A stretch of 64,000 nt of DNA, taken from Methanococcus maripaludis C5 (lineage in GTDB: Archaea; AGJL01; Methanococci; Methanococcales; Methanococcaceae). This document shows positions 27,840 through 37,346 of the stretch, piece by piece. The DNA is taken from the NCBI RefSeq assembly GCF_000016125.1, contig NC_009135.1:248001-312000 (forward strand), in the 5' to 3' direction. The notes below the pieces were generated by a model, which searched no databases, had not been told where the DNA came from, and saw only the letters and a program-made list of their open reading frames with translations. The translations under genes were made by a program, and so were the position numbers. Each line of letters starts with the position of its first letter. Position 1 is the stretch's first letter.

Positions 27840-28059
27840 AGTAACCCCCTCGAAAGATTTTAATAAACAGTTCAATTTTATATACTTAAAAAATATAAAA
27901 AAGGTAAGGTATGAAACAGTATTTGCCAGTTTATTGCTCGTTTTATCGATGGATTCATGTATTAATGTTTAAAAAAATGGTAAATTAAAATTTTAAATTT
28001 TTTTATAATAATTTTAAAAAAGAATAATTAGTTCTCAAATCAATCATTAAAAATGTTGA

Positions 28060-28134
28060 CGAGCCCGGAGGGATTTGAACCCCCGACCACAGGGTCCGAA
28101 GCCCTGTATTCTATCCAAGCTAAACCACGGGCCC
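28060..28134 (-). tRNA. tRNA-Arg (TCG anticodon)
   Basis: Read on the minus strand, acceptor GGGCCCG (28134-28128) pairs with CGGGCTC (28067-28061) with one G-U, and the discriminator is G. The anticodon stem ACAGGG/CCCTGT encloses loop CTTCGGA, anticodon TCG. The T arm has GGGTTCAAATCCC. No CCA is encoded. Confidence 0.95.
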
Positions 28135-28189
28135 AACCAAAATTATATATTATTTTAAGAAGTACTCTTGAATATACTTTATTATATAC

Positions 28190-28197
28190 TATATAAA
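28190..28197 (-). promoter_or_regulatory. TATA box of tRNA-Arg
   Basis: On the minus strand this reads TTTATATA, 56 bases before the mature tRNA 5' end. That is the usual spacing for methanococcal stable RNAs. Confidence 0.55.
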
Positions 28198-28238
28198 TCT
28201 TTTAGTTAGGCAGACTAATCTGAATATTTGGTGATTTT

Positions 28239-28607
28239 TTGAGAGAAATTCTACTTATCGGCCTCGGTGGATTTTTCGGGGCGATATTGAGATATCTTGT
28301 TAGCGGAATAATTCCTGTAAAATTTGGAATTCCAACAGGTACTCTTATTGTAAATCTTTTGGGAAGTTTTATAGTTGGCTTTTTAATATACTCTTCATTA
28401 TTTGGGTCATTATCTCCTGAATATCGGTTATTTATAATAACTGGGTTTTGCGGGGCTCTTACTACGTTTTCTACATTTAGTTATGAGTCATTTGCCATGC
28501 TGGAACATAATTATTATTTAAAAGCAGGATTAAACATTTTATTAAATGTTTTTGGATGTTTAGGAATGGTATATCTTGGAAGACTCGCATCAATGTTTTT
28601 CTGGTGA
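28239..28607 (+). CDS. crcB: CrcB/Fluc fluoride channel
   Basis: This 122-residue, four-helix membrane protein is typical of CrcB (Fluc), a dimeric fluoride exporter. Motifs are GGFFGAILRYLVSG near the N-terminus, GTLIVNLLGSFIVGF (Asn in the pore) and TGFCGALTTFSTFSYE, the Phe-box and Na-site region. It starts with TTG 28239 after GGTGAT. I looked for a fluoride riboswitch upstream and saw none. The following DUF190 gene overlaps no bases but is only four away. Confidence 0.93.
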   Translation: MREILLIGLGGFFGAILRYLVSGIIPVKFGIPTGTLIVNLLGSFIVGFLIYSSLFGSLSPEYRLFIITGFCGALTTFSTFSYESFAMLEHNYYLKAGLNILLNVFGCLGMVYLGRLASMFFW

Positions 28608-28611
28608 TTTA

Positions 28612-28941
28612 ATGAAAAAAATATCTGCAAAACTTCTCAGGATTTATTTAAAAGAAGATGACAAGTATGGAAAGGAATTACTTATCAATTCAATAACTAA
28701 GACACTAAAAAATAATGGAATTGCCGGAGCAACGGTTTTCAAGGGATATTGTGGTTATGGAACAAGAGGTATTTCTAGAATAGATATAATTCGCCTTTCC
28801 AGAAATCTTCCGGCAGTAATTGAATGTGTTGATTACGAGGAAAAATTAAATGATATAATGCCAAAACTCGTTGAAATGGTCGCAGAAAACGGACTTATAA
28901 CAATGCAGGACATTGAGGTATTTAAGGAATTAAAAAAATAA
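28612..28941 (+). CDS. DUF190 protein associated with CrcB
   Basis: This 109-residue protein has RIYLKEDDKYG and an LLINSITKTLKNNGIAGATVFKG helix followed by GYCGYG. These are the hallmarks of DUF190, a PII-like fold commonly encoded next to crcB. A role in controlling or sensing fluoride export is likely, but the ligand is unknown. ATG 28612 is preceded by GGTGAT inside the end of crcB, which indicates translational coupling; an in-frame ATG at 28576 lies within crcB without a site. Confidence 0.8.
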   Translation: MKKISAKLLRIYLKEDDKYGKELLINSITKTLKNNGIAGATVFKGYCGYGTRGISRIDIIRLSRNLPAVIECVDYEEKLNDIMPKLVEMVAENGLITMQDIEVFKELKK

Positions 28942-28963
28942 TATTTCGGCATTTGGTGATGTT

Positions 28964-30583
28964 ATGATAACAGATGTGCTCATAATTGGCGGTGGCGGTG
29001 CTGCAGCAAGGGCAGCAATAGAATGCGGGCAGAAAAATGTGGTAATCGCTTCAAAAGGCCTTTTCGGAAAAAGCGGATGTACAGTAATGGCTGAAGGCGG
29101 GTACAATGCAGTACTAAATCCAGAAGATTCATTTGAAAAACACTATTCCGACACGATGAAGGGTGGAGGATACATAAACAATAAAAAACTCGTAGAAGTT
29201 TTGATAAAAAATGCACCAAAAGAATTTAAGAACTTGGAAAAATTTGGATGTATTTTTGATAGGTCAGAAAATGCAGAGTTTGCACAGAGGCCGTTTGGTG
29301 GACAGAGCTTTAATCGAACGTGTTATAGCGGAGACAGTACTGGCCATGAAATGATTGCAGGATTAATGGAGTATCTGAATAAATTTGAGCGCATAAAAAT
29401 ATTGGAAGATACAATGGCAATAAAATTAATTGTCAATGAAGTTTTTGAAAACGAAAAAAAACTCAAAAAATGTTTTGGGGCAGTATTTTTAGATTTATTA
29501 AATGGCGATATTTATCCGATATATGCAAAATCTACGATTCTTGCGACAGGGGGTGCAGGACAGATTTATCCTATAACTTCAAATCCGAAACAAAAGGTAG
29601 GGGATGGATTCGCAATTGCTTATCGTGAAGGTGCTGAATTAATTGACATGGAAATGGTTCAGTTTCACCCAACAGGAATGCTTGGAACAGGAATTCTTGT
29701 AACTGAAGCTGTAAGGGGCGAAGGTGGGATATTATACAATAAAAATAAAGAAAGATTCATGAAAAACTACGATCCCGAAAGAATGGAGTTATCAACAAGA
29801 GATGTAGTTGCTAAGGCAATATACAATGAGATTCAAGAAGGTAGGGGTATTGATGGTGCGGTTTACCTGGATGTAACTCATTTGGACCCTGAAATTATTA
29901 AAGAAAAGCTCGAAACTATGCTTTCACAGTTCATGCTTGTGGGTGTAGACATTAAAAAAGAGCCAATGAAAGTAGCTCCAACGGCACACCACTTCATGGG
30001 CGGAATTAAAATAAACGAAAATTGTGAAACAAGTATTTCTGGATTGTATGCCTGCGGAGAAGTTGCAGGTGGAATCCATGGTGCAAACAGGCTTGGTGGA
30101 AATGCCCTTGCAGATACGCAAGTTTTTGGAGCAATTGCTGGAAAAAATGCATTTGATAATGCTGAAAATGAGATTGATATCTCAAAAGTATATAATTCAG
30201 TTGAAAAATGCATTGAAGACTTGAAAAATGCATTTAATGATTCAAATTCTGGCGATAACGTATATTCATTAATTGATGAATTAAAAAAGACAATGTGGGA
30301 TTTTGTTTCAATTTTAAGAGACGAAAAAGGATTAACCTCAGCTCTTGAAAAAATAGTTGAAATAAAGGAAAAATCAGTTTCAATAAATGGAATAGTGGAC
30401 TTTTCAAAAAAATTAGAACTAGAAAACATGATTTTAGTTTCTGAAATTGTAATAAATTCAGCCCTCCTTAGAAAAGAGTCAAGAGGGGCACATTTTAGAA
30501 ACGATTATCCAAAAATCAATGAAGAATGCATTGGAAACTTTGTGGCAAGTTTGGATGGAATTAGTTTTGTAAAACTTGAATAA
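28964..30583 (+). CDS. tfrA: Thiol:fumarate reductase subunit A (flavoprotein)
   Basis: This 539-residue flavoprotein is of the succinate dehydrogenase/fumarate reductase type. It has the N-terminal FAD motif IIGGGGAAARAA, then KGLFGKSGCT and GQSFNRTCYSGDSTG. FHPTGM, an RGEGGILYN segment with the catalytic Arg region, and HHFMGGIKIN follow. In methanogens TfrAB reduces fumarate with coenzymes M and B, producing succinate and the CoM-S-S-CoB heterodisulfide. Residues downstream include GANRLGGNALADT for FAD. No tfrB is adjacent. L-aspartate oxidase is a distant alternative. ATG 28964 follows GGTGATG. Confidence 0.85.
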   Translation: MITDVLIIGGGGAAARAAIECGQKNVVIASKGLFGKSGCTVMAEGGYNAVLNPEDSFEKHYSDTMKGGGYINNKKLVEVLIKNAPKEFKNLEKFGCIFDRSENAEFAQRPFGGQSFNRTCYSGDSTGHEMIAGLMEYLNKFERIKILEDTMAIKLIVNEVFENEKKLKKCFGAVFLDLLNGDIYPIYAKSTILATGGAGQIYPITSNPKQKVGDGFAIAYREGAELIDMEMVQFHPTGMLGTGILVTEAVRGEGGILYNKNKERFMKNYDPERMELSTRDVVAKAIYNEIQEGRGIDGAVYLDVTHLDPEIIKEKLETMLSQFMLVGVDIKKEPMKVAPTAHHFMGGIKINENCETSISGLYACGEVAGGIHGANRLGGNALADTQVFGAIAGKNAFDNAENEIDISKVYNSVEKCIEDLKNAFNDSNSGDNVYSLIDELKKTMWDFVSILRDEKGLTSALEKIVEIKEKSVSINGIVDFSKKLELENMILVSEIVINSALLRKESRGAHFRNDYPKINEECIGNFVASLDGISFVKLE

Positions 30584-30750
30584 ATTATTTTTTTGTTTTT
30601 AATTAATACGTCACAAAATTATTCTTTTTAATTCAAAGAACCTTTTATATACGTCGACACAATATTCTGTAATTATAATTATCGATCATTATATATATCG
30701 GAATTAAATAGTTATTTTAAATACCCCCTCATGTTTTTGCATTCACGATT

Positions 30751-30778
30751 AACCGAAATTTGCAATAATTATGCGGTT
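30751..30778 (+). repeat. Leader inverted repeat before the HTH-cupin gene
   Basis: AACCG (30751-30755) and CGGTT (30774-30778) flank AAATTTGCAATAATTATG, whose ends can pair weakly as well. It lies 46 bases before the start of the regulator gene and could be its operator. TATA-like sequences lie upstream near 30643 and 30690. Confidence 0.35.
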
Positions 30779-30824
30779 TAATACCCTATCAAATTAAAAC
30801 TGATTAATTTCAAAGGTGCGGAAT

Positions 30825-31379
30825 ATGAAAGAAAAAATGAAAGAAATTGCAGCAAGAGTTCGCGAATTAAGAGAACTCTCGGATATTTCAATTGAAGAGA
30901 TGGCAGACCACTTAAAAATTTCACCCGAAATTTATCAACACTATGAAGAAGGAACCTGCGATGTTCCTGCAAGTGTTTTGTACGAAATTGCACACAAGTT
31001 TGAAGTTGATATGGGGTTACTTTTGACTGGAGAAGAAACCAGAATGCATATTTTTACGGTTACGAGAAAAGGAAAAGGAATTTCTGTGGAAAGAAGAAAA
31101 CAGTACAAATATGAAAATTTGGCTGAAAAATTCGTTCACAAAAAAGCAGAACCATTTATTGTAACTGTTGAGCCTAGAACTGACGGTAAAAAACCATCCA
31201 AAAACTCACACCCTGGCCAGGAGTTTAACTATATTTTAGAAGGCACAATAAAACTTTACATTCATAATAATGAAGTTATTTTGGAAGAAGGAGATTCTAT
31301 ATTCTTTGATTCAGGATATGATCACGCTATGGAAGCATTAAATGGGAAAAACGCTAAATTCCTTGCAATTATAATGTAA
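30825..31379 (+). CDS. XRE-type HTH regulator with C-terminal cupin
   Basis: This 184-residue protein has an N-terminal helix-turn-helix of about 60 residues ([20 protein letters not shown]) and a C-terminal cupin of about 75 residues. The cupin shows [13 protein letters not shown] and [17 protein letters not shown], with the His and Glu residues that form a metal or ligand pocket. Such regulators bind a small molecule through the cupin. It is 38 bases upstream of the acyl-CoA synthetase gene, so it probably controls the downstream operon in response to a fatty acid or CoA ester. ATG 30825 is preferred over GTG 30816, which is part of the AAGGTG site. Confidence 0.85.
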   Translation: MKEKMKEIAARVRELRELSDISIEEMADHLKISPEIYQHYEEGTCDVPASVLYEIAHKFEVDMGLLLTGEETRMHIFTVTRKGKGISVERRKQYKYENLAEKFVHKKAEPFIVTVEPRTDGKKPSKNSHPGQEFNYILEGTIKLYIHNNEVILEEGDSIFFDSGYDHAMEALNGKNAKFLAIIM

Positions 31380-31417
31380 TACGTTATTTAATCTTAAAAA
31401 CGAAAAAAGGTATAATT

Positions 31418-33097
31418 ATGGTATCTTTAGTTAATAAATATGTTAAAAAAACGGACTTTGAGTCATACGAAGACTTTGTGGAAAATTTTAAGATAGACGT
31501 TCCTGAAAACTTCAACTTTGCTTATGATATTGTTGATGAATATGCAAAAATTGCACCCGAAAAGACTGCAATCATATGGTGTGATGACAATAACGACGAA
31601 AAAATTTTTACATTCAAAGATATGAAAAAATACAGTGATAAAGCAGCTAATTTCTTTTTAAAACACGGAATTAAAAAGGGCGACACTGTAATGCTCACAT
31701 TAAAGAGCAGATATGAATTCTGGTTTTGTATGCTTGGACTTCATAAAATCGGGGCTGTTGCAATTCCTGCAACACACATGCTTACAACAAAAGATATTGT
31801 ATATAGAATTGAAAAAGCAGGCTTAAAAATGATAGTATGCATCGGTGAAAACGGTGTTCCTGAATACGTTGATGAAGCAGTATCTGAAATTAATTCTAAT
31901 GTTTTAAAAGCCTGTGTTGTAAATTTAAACAACAAAAATTGGATTGATTTTTCAAAAGAATTGGAAGAATCATCAGAAGAGTTTACAAGGCCTGTTGGCG
32001 AAATGGATACTAAAAATGAAGATGTATTGGTTGCATACTTTTCATCCGGAACAACAGGATATCCAAAATTAATCCAGCACGACCATGAATATCCTCTAGG
32101 ACATATTACAACTGCAAAATACTGGCAAAACGTAGAAGATGATGGACTTCACTATACTGTTGCAGACAGTGGTTGGGCAAAGTGTATCTGGGGAAAACTA
32201 TATGGTCAGTGGATTGCAGGAACTGCGGTATTTGTCTATGACTACGACAGATTTGATGCAGGAAACATGCTTGAAAAAATTGCAAAATATAAAATTACAA
32301 CGTTCTGCGCACCACCTACAATTTACAGGTTCATGATCAAGCAGGATATTTCAAAAGTAGACTTTTCAAGTTTGCACTATGCTGTAACGGCTGGAGAACC
32401 GTTAAACCCTGAAGTTTACAACAAATTTTTGGAATTCACAAGTCTCAGATTAATGGAAGGATTTGGACAGACTGAAACAGTTGTTTCAGTTGCAAACTTC
32501 CCGTGGATGGATCCTAAACCTGGATCAATGGGAAAACCGGTACCAATTTTTGATTTGATGATAAAAGGGTCCGATGGAAAAGAATGCGATGTTGGTGAAG
32601 AAGGAGAACTCGTATTCAAGACAAAAGATGGAAAACCACTCGGTCTTTTTTCAGGATACTTCAAAGACCCTGAAAGAACCAAAAAATCATGGTACGATGG
32701 GTACTACCATACTGGCGACACCGCATGGAAAGATGAAGATGGGTTCCTCTGGTTTGTTGGAAGAAATGACGATTTGATCAAAAGTTCGGGTTACAGAATT
32801 GGTCCTTTCGAAGTAGAGAGTGCACTTATTTCACACCCTGCGGTACTCGAATGCGCCATAACTGGAGTTCCTGATCCTGTAAGGGGCCAGATAGTTAAAG
32901 CTACAATTGTTTTAACAGGGGATTATGAAGCAAGTGAAGAACTCAAAAAAGAACTTCAGGATCACGTTAAACACAATACTGCCCCATACAAATATCCAAG
33001 GGCAATTGACTTTGTAAAAGAACTCCCAAAAACAATCAGTGGGAAAATTAGGCGTGTAGAAATCCGAGAACAGGATGAAGAAAAAAGTAATAATTAA
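31418..33097 (+). CDS. AMP-forming acyl-CoA synthetase (MACS-like)
   Basis: This 559-residue enzyme is of the ANL superfamily. It makes an acyl-adenylate, then acyl-CoA. It shows [11 protein letters not shown] (P-loop, near 209), the TAGEPLNPE segment, [31 protein letters not shown] (hinge) and a C-terminal KTISGKIRR Lys. The [16 protein letters not shown] stretch resembles medium-chain acyl-CoA synthetases rather than classical acetyl-CoA synthetase. A Methanosarcina relative was reported to favour 2-methylbutyrate. With a VOR-type oxidoreductase downstream, branched short-chain acids are the most attractive substrates. Acetate is the alternative. Confidence 0.85.
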   Translation: MVSLVNKYVKKTDFESYEDFVENFKIDVPENFNFAYDIVDEYAKIAPEKTAIIWCDDNNDEKIFTFKDMKKYSDKAANFFLKHGIKKGDTVMLTLKSRYEFWFCMLGLHKIGAVAIPATHMLTTKDIVYRIEKAGLKMIVCIGENGVPEYVDEAVSEINSNVLKACVVNLNNKNWIDFSKELEESSEEFTRPVGEMDTKNEDVLVAYFSSGTTGYPKLIQHDHEYPLGHITTAKYWQNVEDDGLHYTVADSGWAKCIWGKLYGQWIAGTAVFVYDYDRFDAGNMLEKIAKYKITTFCAPPTIYRFMIKQDISKVDFSSLHYAVTAGEPLNPEVYNKFLEFTSLRLMEGFGQTETVVSVANFPWMDPKPGSMGKPVPIFDLMIKGSDGKECDVGEEGELVFKTKDGKPLGLFSGYFKDPERTKKSWYDGYYHTGDTAWKDEDGFLWFVGRNDDLIKSSGYRIGPFEVESALISHPAVLECAITGVPDPVRGQIVKATIVLTGDYEASEELKKELQDHVKHNTAPYKYPRAIDFVKELPKTISGKIRRVEIREQDEEKSNN

Positions 33098-33175
33098 ATA
33101 CCATAAAAATTATTTTTTTAAACACATTTTGACTGAAAAATTATTTTAAAATTTAACGGAAAAACAGATGAAATC

Positions 33176-33415
33176 ATGGAATGTTCTACAAAAAAACCTT
33201 ATCCTGTAATTAACACTCTCGAATGCAAAGCATGTGAAAGATGTATAATTGCATGTTCAAAAGATGTCTTAAAAATGAGCAAAGACTGGAATGAAAGGGG
33301 ATACCACTACGTAATTTACACTGGCGAAGGATGCACAGGTTGCGGAAACTGTTACTACACGTGTCCAGAACCTTTAGCAATAGAGGTACACATCCCGCTT
33401 AAAAAGTGCGAATAG
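33176..33415 (+). CDS. vorC: 2-oxoacid:ferredoxin oxidoreductase ferredoxin-like subunit
   Basis: This 79-residue protein has two [4Fe-4S] motifs, [12 protein letters not shown] and [14 protein letters not shown]. In the second the usual CP is followed by EP, as in VorC/KorD-type small subunits. It carries electrons between the thiamine-containing core and ferredoxin. It starts at ATG 33176 and ends ten bases before the alpha-subunit gene, so translation is linked. The size matches methanogen VorC. Confidence 0.88.
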   Translation: MECSTKKPYPVINTLECKACERCIIACSKDVLKMSKDWNERGYHYVIYTGEGCTGCGNCYYTCPEPLAIEVHIPLKKCE

Positions 33416-33425
33416 AGGAGATAAT

Positions 33426-34481
33426 ATGGCAACACAACTTGTAAAAGGAAACACTGCTGTTATTATCGGAGCCATGTACGCAGGATGTGACTGTTACTTT
33501 GGATACCCGATAACACCGGCAAGCGAAATACTTCATGAAGCTTCCAAATACTTTCCAATGGTTGGAAGGAAGTTTGTTCAAGCAGAATCCGAAGAAGCTG
33601 CAATAAATATGGTTTACGGTGCAGCATCAACCGGAAAAAGAGTATTATGTGCTACATCCGGCCCGGGAATGAGTTTAAAACAAGAAGGAATCTCATTTTT
33701 AGCAGGTTCTGAACTTCCATGCGTTCTTGTAAATGTGCAAAGGGCAGGTCCAGGTCTTGGAAATATCGGGCCAGAACAGGCTGATTACAATCAGGCTGTA
33801 AAAGGTGGGGGACACGGAAACTACAAAAATATAGTTTTAGCTCCAAATTCAGTTCAAGAAATGTGTGACTGTACTGCAAAAGCATTTGAACTTGCAACAA
33901 AGTACAAAAACCCAGTAATTGTTCTTTCAGATGGTGTTTTAGGTCAGATGGTTGAGCCGTTAAAATTCCCCGAACAGGCAATAAAACCTGAAATCGATGA
34001 ATCTTGGGCAGTCCGCGGCACAAAAGAAACAAGGAAAAATTTAGTTACGTCAATCTTTCTAGATTTTAAACAGCTTGAAGAATTTAACTATGCATTACAG
34101 GAAAAATACGAAATAATTAAAGAAAATGAACAGGATTTTGAAGGATACCAACTTGACGACGCTGAAATTATCCTTGTTTCATACGGAATCAGCAGTAGAA
34201 TTTCAAAAACTGCGGTAGATGTTGCAAGAAAAGAAGGAATAAAAGCAGGATTATTCAGGCCAAAAACATTATTCCCATTTCCTGAAAAAGAACTGAACAA
34301 ACTTGCAGAGAAAAAATGCACGTTTATTTCAGTTGAAATGAGCAACGGTCAAATGGCAGAAGATATTAAACTTGCAACCTGCTGTAAAAGACCAATTGAG
34401 CTTGTAAATAGGCTTGGTGGAAATTTAATTGAAGTGGATCAGATTTTAGCTAAAATTAAAGAAATTGCAGGAGGCAACTAA
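33426..34481 (+). CDS. vorB: 2-oxoacid:ferredoxin oxidoreductase alpha subunit
   Basis: This 351-residue subunit contains the pyrimidine-binding and transketolase C-like domains. Family motifs are [16 protein letters not shown] near residue 18, [14 protein letters not shown], and [18 protein letters not shown], in which the TSGPG loop contacts thiamine diphosphate. It forms the catalytic core with the next gene product. In VOR the complex oxidises 2-oxoisovalerate and other branched 2-oxoacids to acyl-CoA, or works in reverse for carboxylation. GAGGAG precedes ATG 33426. Specificity (VOR against KOR) cannot be settled from motifs alone. Confidence 0.88.
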   Translation: MATQLVKGNTAVIIGAMYAGCDCYFGYPITPASEILHEASKYFPMVGRKFVQAESEEAAINMVYGAASTGKRVLCATSGPGMSLKQEGISFLAGSELPCVLVNVQRAGPGLGNIGPEQADYNQAVKGGGHGNYKNIVLAPNSVQEMCDCTAKAFELATKYKNPVIVLSDGVLGQMVEPLKFPEQAIKPEIDESWAVRGTKETRKNLVTSIFLDFKQLEEFNYALQEKYEIIKENEQDFEGYQLDDAEIILVSYGISSRISKTAVDVARKEGIKAGLFRPKTLFPFPEKELNKLAEKKCTFISVEMSNGQMAEDIKLATCCKRPIELVNRLGGNLIEVDQILAKIKEIAGGN

Positions 34482-34482
34482 A

Positions 34483-35922
34483 ATGGCAGAAATTACGGAA
34501 AAAGTTTTGAAAAAGCCAAATGCAATACCTGATGTTTTTGAAAGAAAGGGCGGTTCTGCACCAACTGCAACGCACTACTGTGCAGGCTGTGGACACGGAA
34601 TAATCCATAAATTAATGGCGGAAGCAATCGATGAACTTGAAATACAAGATAGGTGTGTTTTAATCAGCCCGGTTGGCTGTGCCGTATTTGCATACTATTA
34701 TTTTGACTGTGGAAATATCCAGGTGGCTCACGGAAGAGCTCCGGCAGTTGGAACTGGTGTTTCAAGGGCAGAAGACAATGCAATTGTAATGTCATACCAG
34801 GGAGATGGGGATTTGGCTTCAATTGGATTAAATGAAACAATTCAGGCTGCAAACCGTGGAGAAAAAATGGCAGTATTTTTCGTAAACAACACAGTTTATG
34901 GAATGACTGGCGGTCAAATGGCCCCAACAACGCTTATCGGTGAAAAAACTGTAACTTGTCAAACTGGAAGGGATCCAAGATTTGCAGGATACCCAATTCA
35001 CATGTGTGAACTTTTAAGCAGCTTAAAAGCTCCAGTATTTATTGAAAGAGTTTCTGTTTCAGATATTGCACACATAAGAAAAGCAAAACGTGCAATCAAA
35101 AAAGCTCTTGAAATTCAAAGAGATGGAAAAGGATACGCATTTGTTGAAATATTGTCACCTTGTCCAACGAATTTAAGACAGGATGCAAATGCTGCTCAAA
35201 AATTCATAAACGAAGAAATGGAAAAAGAATTCCCATTACAAAACTTTAGGGACAGAAGTGCTGAAGTTGAAACTTTAAATAGGGGAGAAAGCGACTTTTC
35301 AAAAGAATGTCTCGACAATATATTTGAAGTAAATTCAAAAGGTGCAGAAGATCCTTCAGAAGACCTTTCTTTCGAAGAAAAACTCGTGAAAATCGCAGGA
35401 TTTGGTGGTCAGGGAGTTTTAAGCATGGGTTTAACTCTCGCAGAGGCAGCATGCAGGGATCAAAAATACGTTTCATGGTACCCTTCATACGGCCCAGAAC
35501 AAAGGGGTGGAACTTCAAACTGTTCTGTTATAATTTCAGGACACGAAATTGGATCCCCTGTTGTGTACAGCCCCGGAGTTTTAATTGCTCTTAACAAACC
35601 ATCGCTTGAAAACTTTGCAAAAGACGTGAAAACCGGCGGAACAATAATTTACGATGAAAATATCGGGGACTTTGAAATTCCAAACGGAGTTACTGCAATA
35701 AAAGTTCCAGCTTCAAAAATCGCAACTGAAATGGGCGTTTCAAGAGCCGCAAATACTGTAATGCTTGGAGTTTTATCGGCACTTGGGTACACAGGACTTT
35801 CTGAATCAGTATTTGTTGGTGCAATAGAACAAACTTTCTCAAAAAAACCTAAATTAATTCCAATAAACGTTGAAATATTAAACGCGGGAATTTCATGGGC
35901 TAAAGAAAATTTAGCCCTATAA
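34483..35922 (+). CDS. vorA: 2-oxoacid:ferredoxin oxidoreductase fused beta-gamma subunit
   Basis: This 479-residue protein joins two subunits. Residues about 1-270 form the thiamine-diphosphate-binding beta part: [10 protein letters not shown], a [10 protein letters not shown] motif (GDG metal site) and [11 protein letters not shown]. Residues about 300-479 form the gamma part: [13 protein letters not shown] and [13 protein letters not shown]. The fusion is usual for methanogen VorA and argues for VOR rather than four-subunit KOR. ATG 34483 begins right after the TAA of the alpha gene, with AGGAGG inside that gene's end, so coupling is tight. An in-frame TTG at 34465 is rejected. Confidence 0.88.
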   Translation: MAEITEKVLKKPNAIPDVFERKGGSAPTATHYCAGCGHGIIHKLMAEAIDELEIQDRCVLISPVGCAVFAYYYFDCGNIQVAHGRAPAVGTGVSRAEDNAIVMSYQGDGDLASIGLNETIQAANRGEKMAVFFVNNTVYGMTGGQMAPTTLIGEKTVTCQTGRDPRFAGYPIHMCELLSSLKAPVFIERVSVSDIAHIRKAKRAIKKALEIQRDGKGYAFVEILSPCPTNLRQDANAAQKFINEEMEKEFPLQNFRDRSAEVETLNRGESDFSKECLDNIFEVNSKGAEDPSEDLSFEEKLVKIAGFGGQGVLSMGLTLAEAACRDQKYVSWYPSYGPEQRGGTSNCSVIISGHEIGSPVVYSPGVLIALNKPSLENFAKDVKTGGTIIYDENIGDFEIPNGVTAIKVPASKIATEMGVSRAANTVMLGVLSALGYTGLSESVFVGAIEQTFSKKPKLIPINVEILNAGISWAKENLAL

Positions 35923-36007
35923 TTAATTTTTTTAAATTATCAAATATTTTCTAAAACATTTTAATTTACCAAGATTTATTTATTTTTTAATCGAAAGGGG
36001 CGATATA

Positions 36008-37324
36008 ATGCAGGTTAAATCAGAATTACCTCCTGTGCAGGTAGCTCTTGATCTTGTTGATCTTCCAAGGGCAATAGAAATTGCAAAAGAGGCAGTTGCA
36101 GGCGGAGTTACATGGGTTGAGGCAGGAACTCCACTAATAAAATCCGAAGGAATGAATGCAATTCGGGAACTAAGGAAAAACTTCCCAACACTTACAATCG
36201 TTGCAGACATGAAAACAATGGATGCAGGAAGTACTGAAGTTGAAATGGCAGCAAAAGCAGGTGCAAACGTTATATTGATATTGGGTGTTGGTCCCGATTC
36301 AATGATAATTGATGCTGTAAAAGCTGGAAAAAAATACGGAGTTTTAGTTGGAACTGATTTAATTGCAACCGAAGATCCCATAAAAAGAGCAGTAGAACTT
36401 GAAGAAATGGGCGTAGATATTATAAATATCCATGTAGGACTAGACCAACAGGTTTTAAATGTCGATCCTGTTGAACTTGTAAAAAGAGTTTCAGAAAACT
36501 GTAAAAAAGCAAAAATTGCAGCAGCAGGCGGTTTAAACAGCGAAACCGCGGTAAAAGCCTATGAAGCAGGTGCAGACATAATTATTGCGGGAGGAACATT
36601 ATACAAATCCGCAGACCCCGAACAAACTGCAAGAGATATTATAAAAGGTCTCAAAACTGGAAAACCTGTAAAAACGGATAAATTTAAGAAATTTAATGAA
36701 AGTGAACTAGTCAGTGCATTTAATGTTGTAAGCACTTCGAACATAAGTGACGCAATGCATAGAACTGGTGAAATGAAAGGTTTAAAACCAGTCTGGAACT
36801 CTGAAAAACCTTTAAAATTTGCAGGGCCAGCAGTTACAGTTAGAACTTATTCTGGAGACTGGAGTAAACCTGTAAGTGCGATAGATGACTGTGAAGCAGG
36901 AAATGTTTTAGTAATTGATAATTGCAGTTCTGAAATTGCCTGCTGGGGCGGACTTGCAACGCTTTCATGTGAAACCAAAGGTGTAGTAGCAATTGTAATA
37001 GATGGTGCTGTTCGAGATGTTGAAGAAATTTTAAAAATTGGAATTCCAGTATTTGCAAGAAGTATAACTCCAACTGCAGGGGAGCCAAAAGGATTTGGAG
37101 AAATAAATGCCGTAATTGATTGTGCAGGCAGAACTGTTGAACCCGGAGATTGGATCGTTGGGGATGAAAACGGAATTATTGTAGTTCCGAAAAATGAGGC
37201 AATGGAAATTGCAAACAGGGCAATTGATGTAAAGGAAAGAGAAGATCGAGTTAAGGAAGAAATAACTCGTGGAACAACGCTTGCAAAAACAATAAGGTTA
37301 AAAGACTGGGAATTGAAAAAATAA
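36008..37324 (+). CDS. Hexulose-6-phosphate synthase fused to RraA-like domain
   Basis: This 438-residue fusion has two parts. The first 210 residues are a 3-hexulose-6-phosphate synthase barrel: QVALDLVDL, DMKTMDAGSTEVEM (catalytic Asp-Lys-Asp pattern), and VAGGTLY-like IIAGGTLYKSADP. Residues about 230-438 are RraA/demethylmenaquinone methyltransferase-like: GGLATLSCETKGV and IDGAVRDVEEI. HPS links ribulose 5-phosphate and formaldehyde, and in archaea serves pentose synthesis. The RraA-like half may be an aldolase or decarboxylase; its role with HPS is not known. AAGGGGCGAT precedes ATG 36008. It stands as a single transcription unit. Confidence 0.9.
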   Translation: MQVKSELPPVQVALDLVDLPRAIEIAKEAVAGGVTWVEAGTPLIKSEGMNAIRELRKNFPTLTIVADMKTMDAGSTEVEMAAKAGANVILILGVGPDSMIIDAVKAGKKYGVLVGTDLIATEDPIKRAVELEEMGVDIINIHVGLDQQVLNVDPVELVKRVSENCKKAKIAAAGGLNSETAVKAYEAGADIIIAGGTLYKSADPEQTARDIIKGLKTGKPVKTDKFKKFNESELVSAFNVVSTSNISDAMHRTGEMKGLKPVWNSEKPLKFAGPAVTVRTYSGDWSKPVSAIDDCEAGNVLVIDNCSSEIACWGGLATLSCETKGVVAIVIDGAVRDVEEILKIGIPVFARSITPTAGEPKGFGEINAVIDCAGRTVEPGDWIVGDENGIIVVPKNEAMEIANRAIDVKEREDRVKEEITRGTTLAKTIRLKDWELKK

Positions 37325-37346
37325 AGTTAATTATAAAATTTAATTT

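Noticed and set aside
28135-28238. Fluoride riboswitch before crcB
   Set aside because: The region lacks the conserved GGNGATGG pseudoknot pattern and mostly holds the tRNA-Arg promoter.
29878-30429. Minus-strand 183-codon frame
   Set aside because: It is antisense to tfrA, Ser/Phe-rich as expected of a shadow, and has no known motif.
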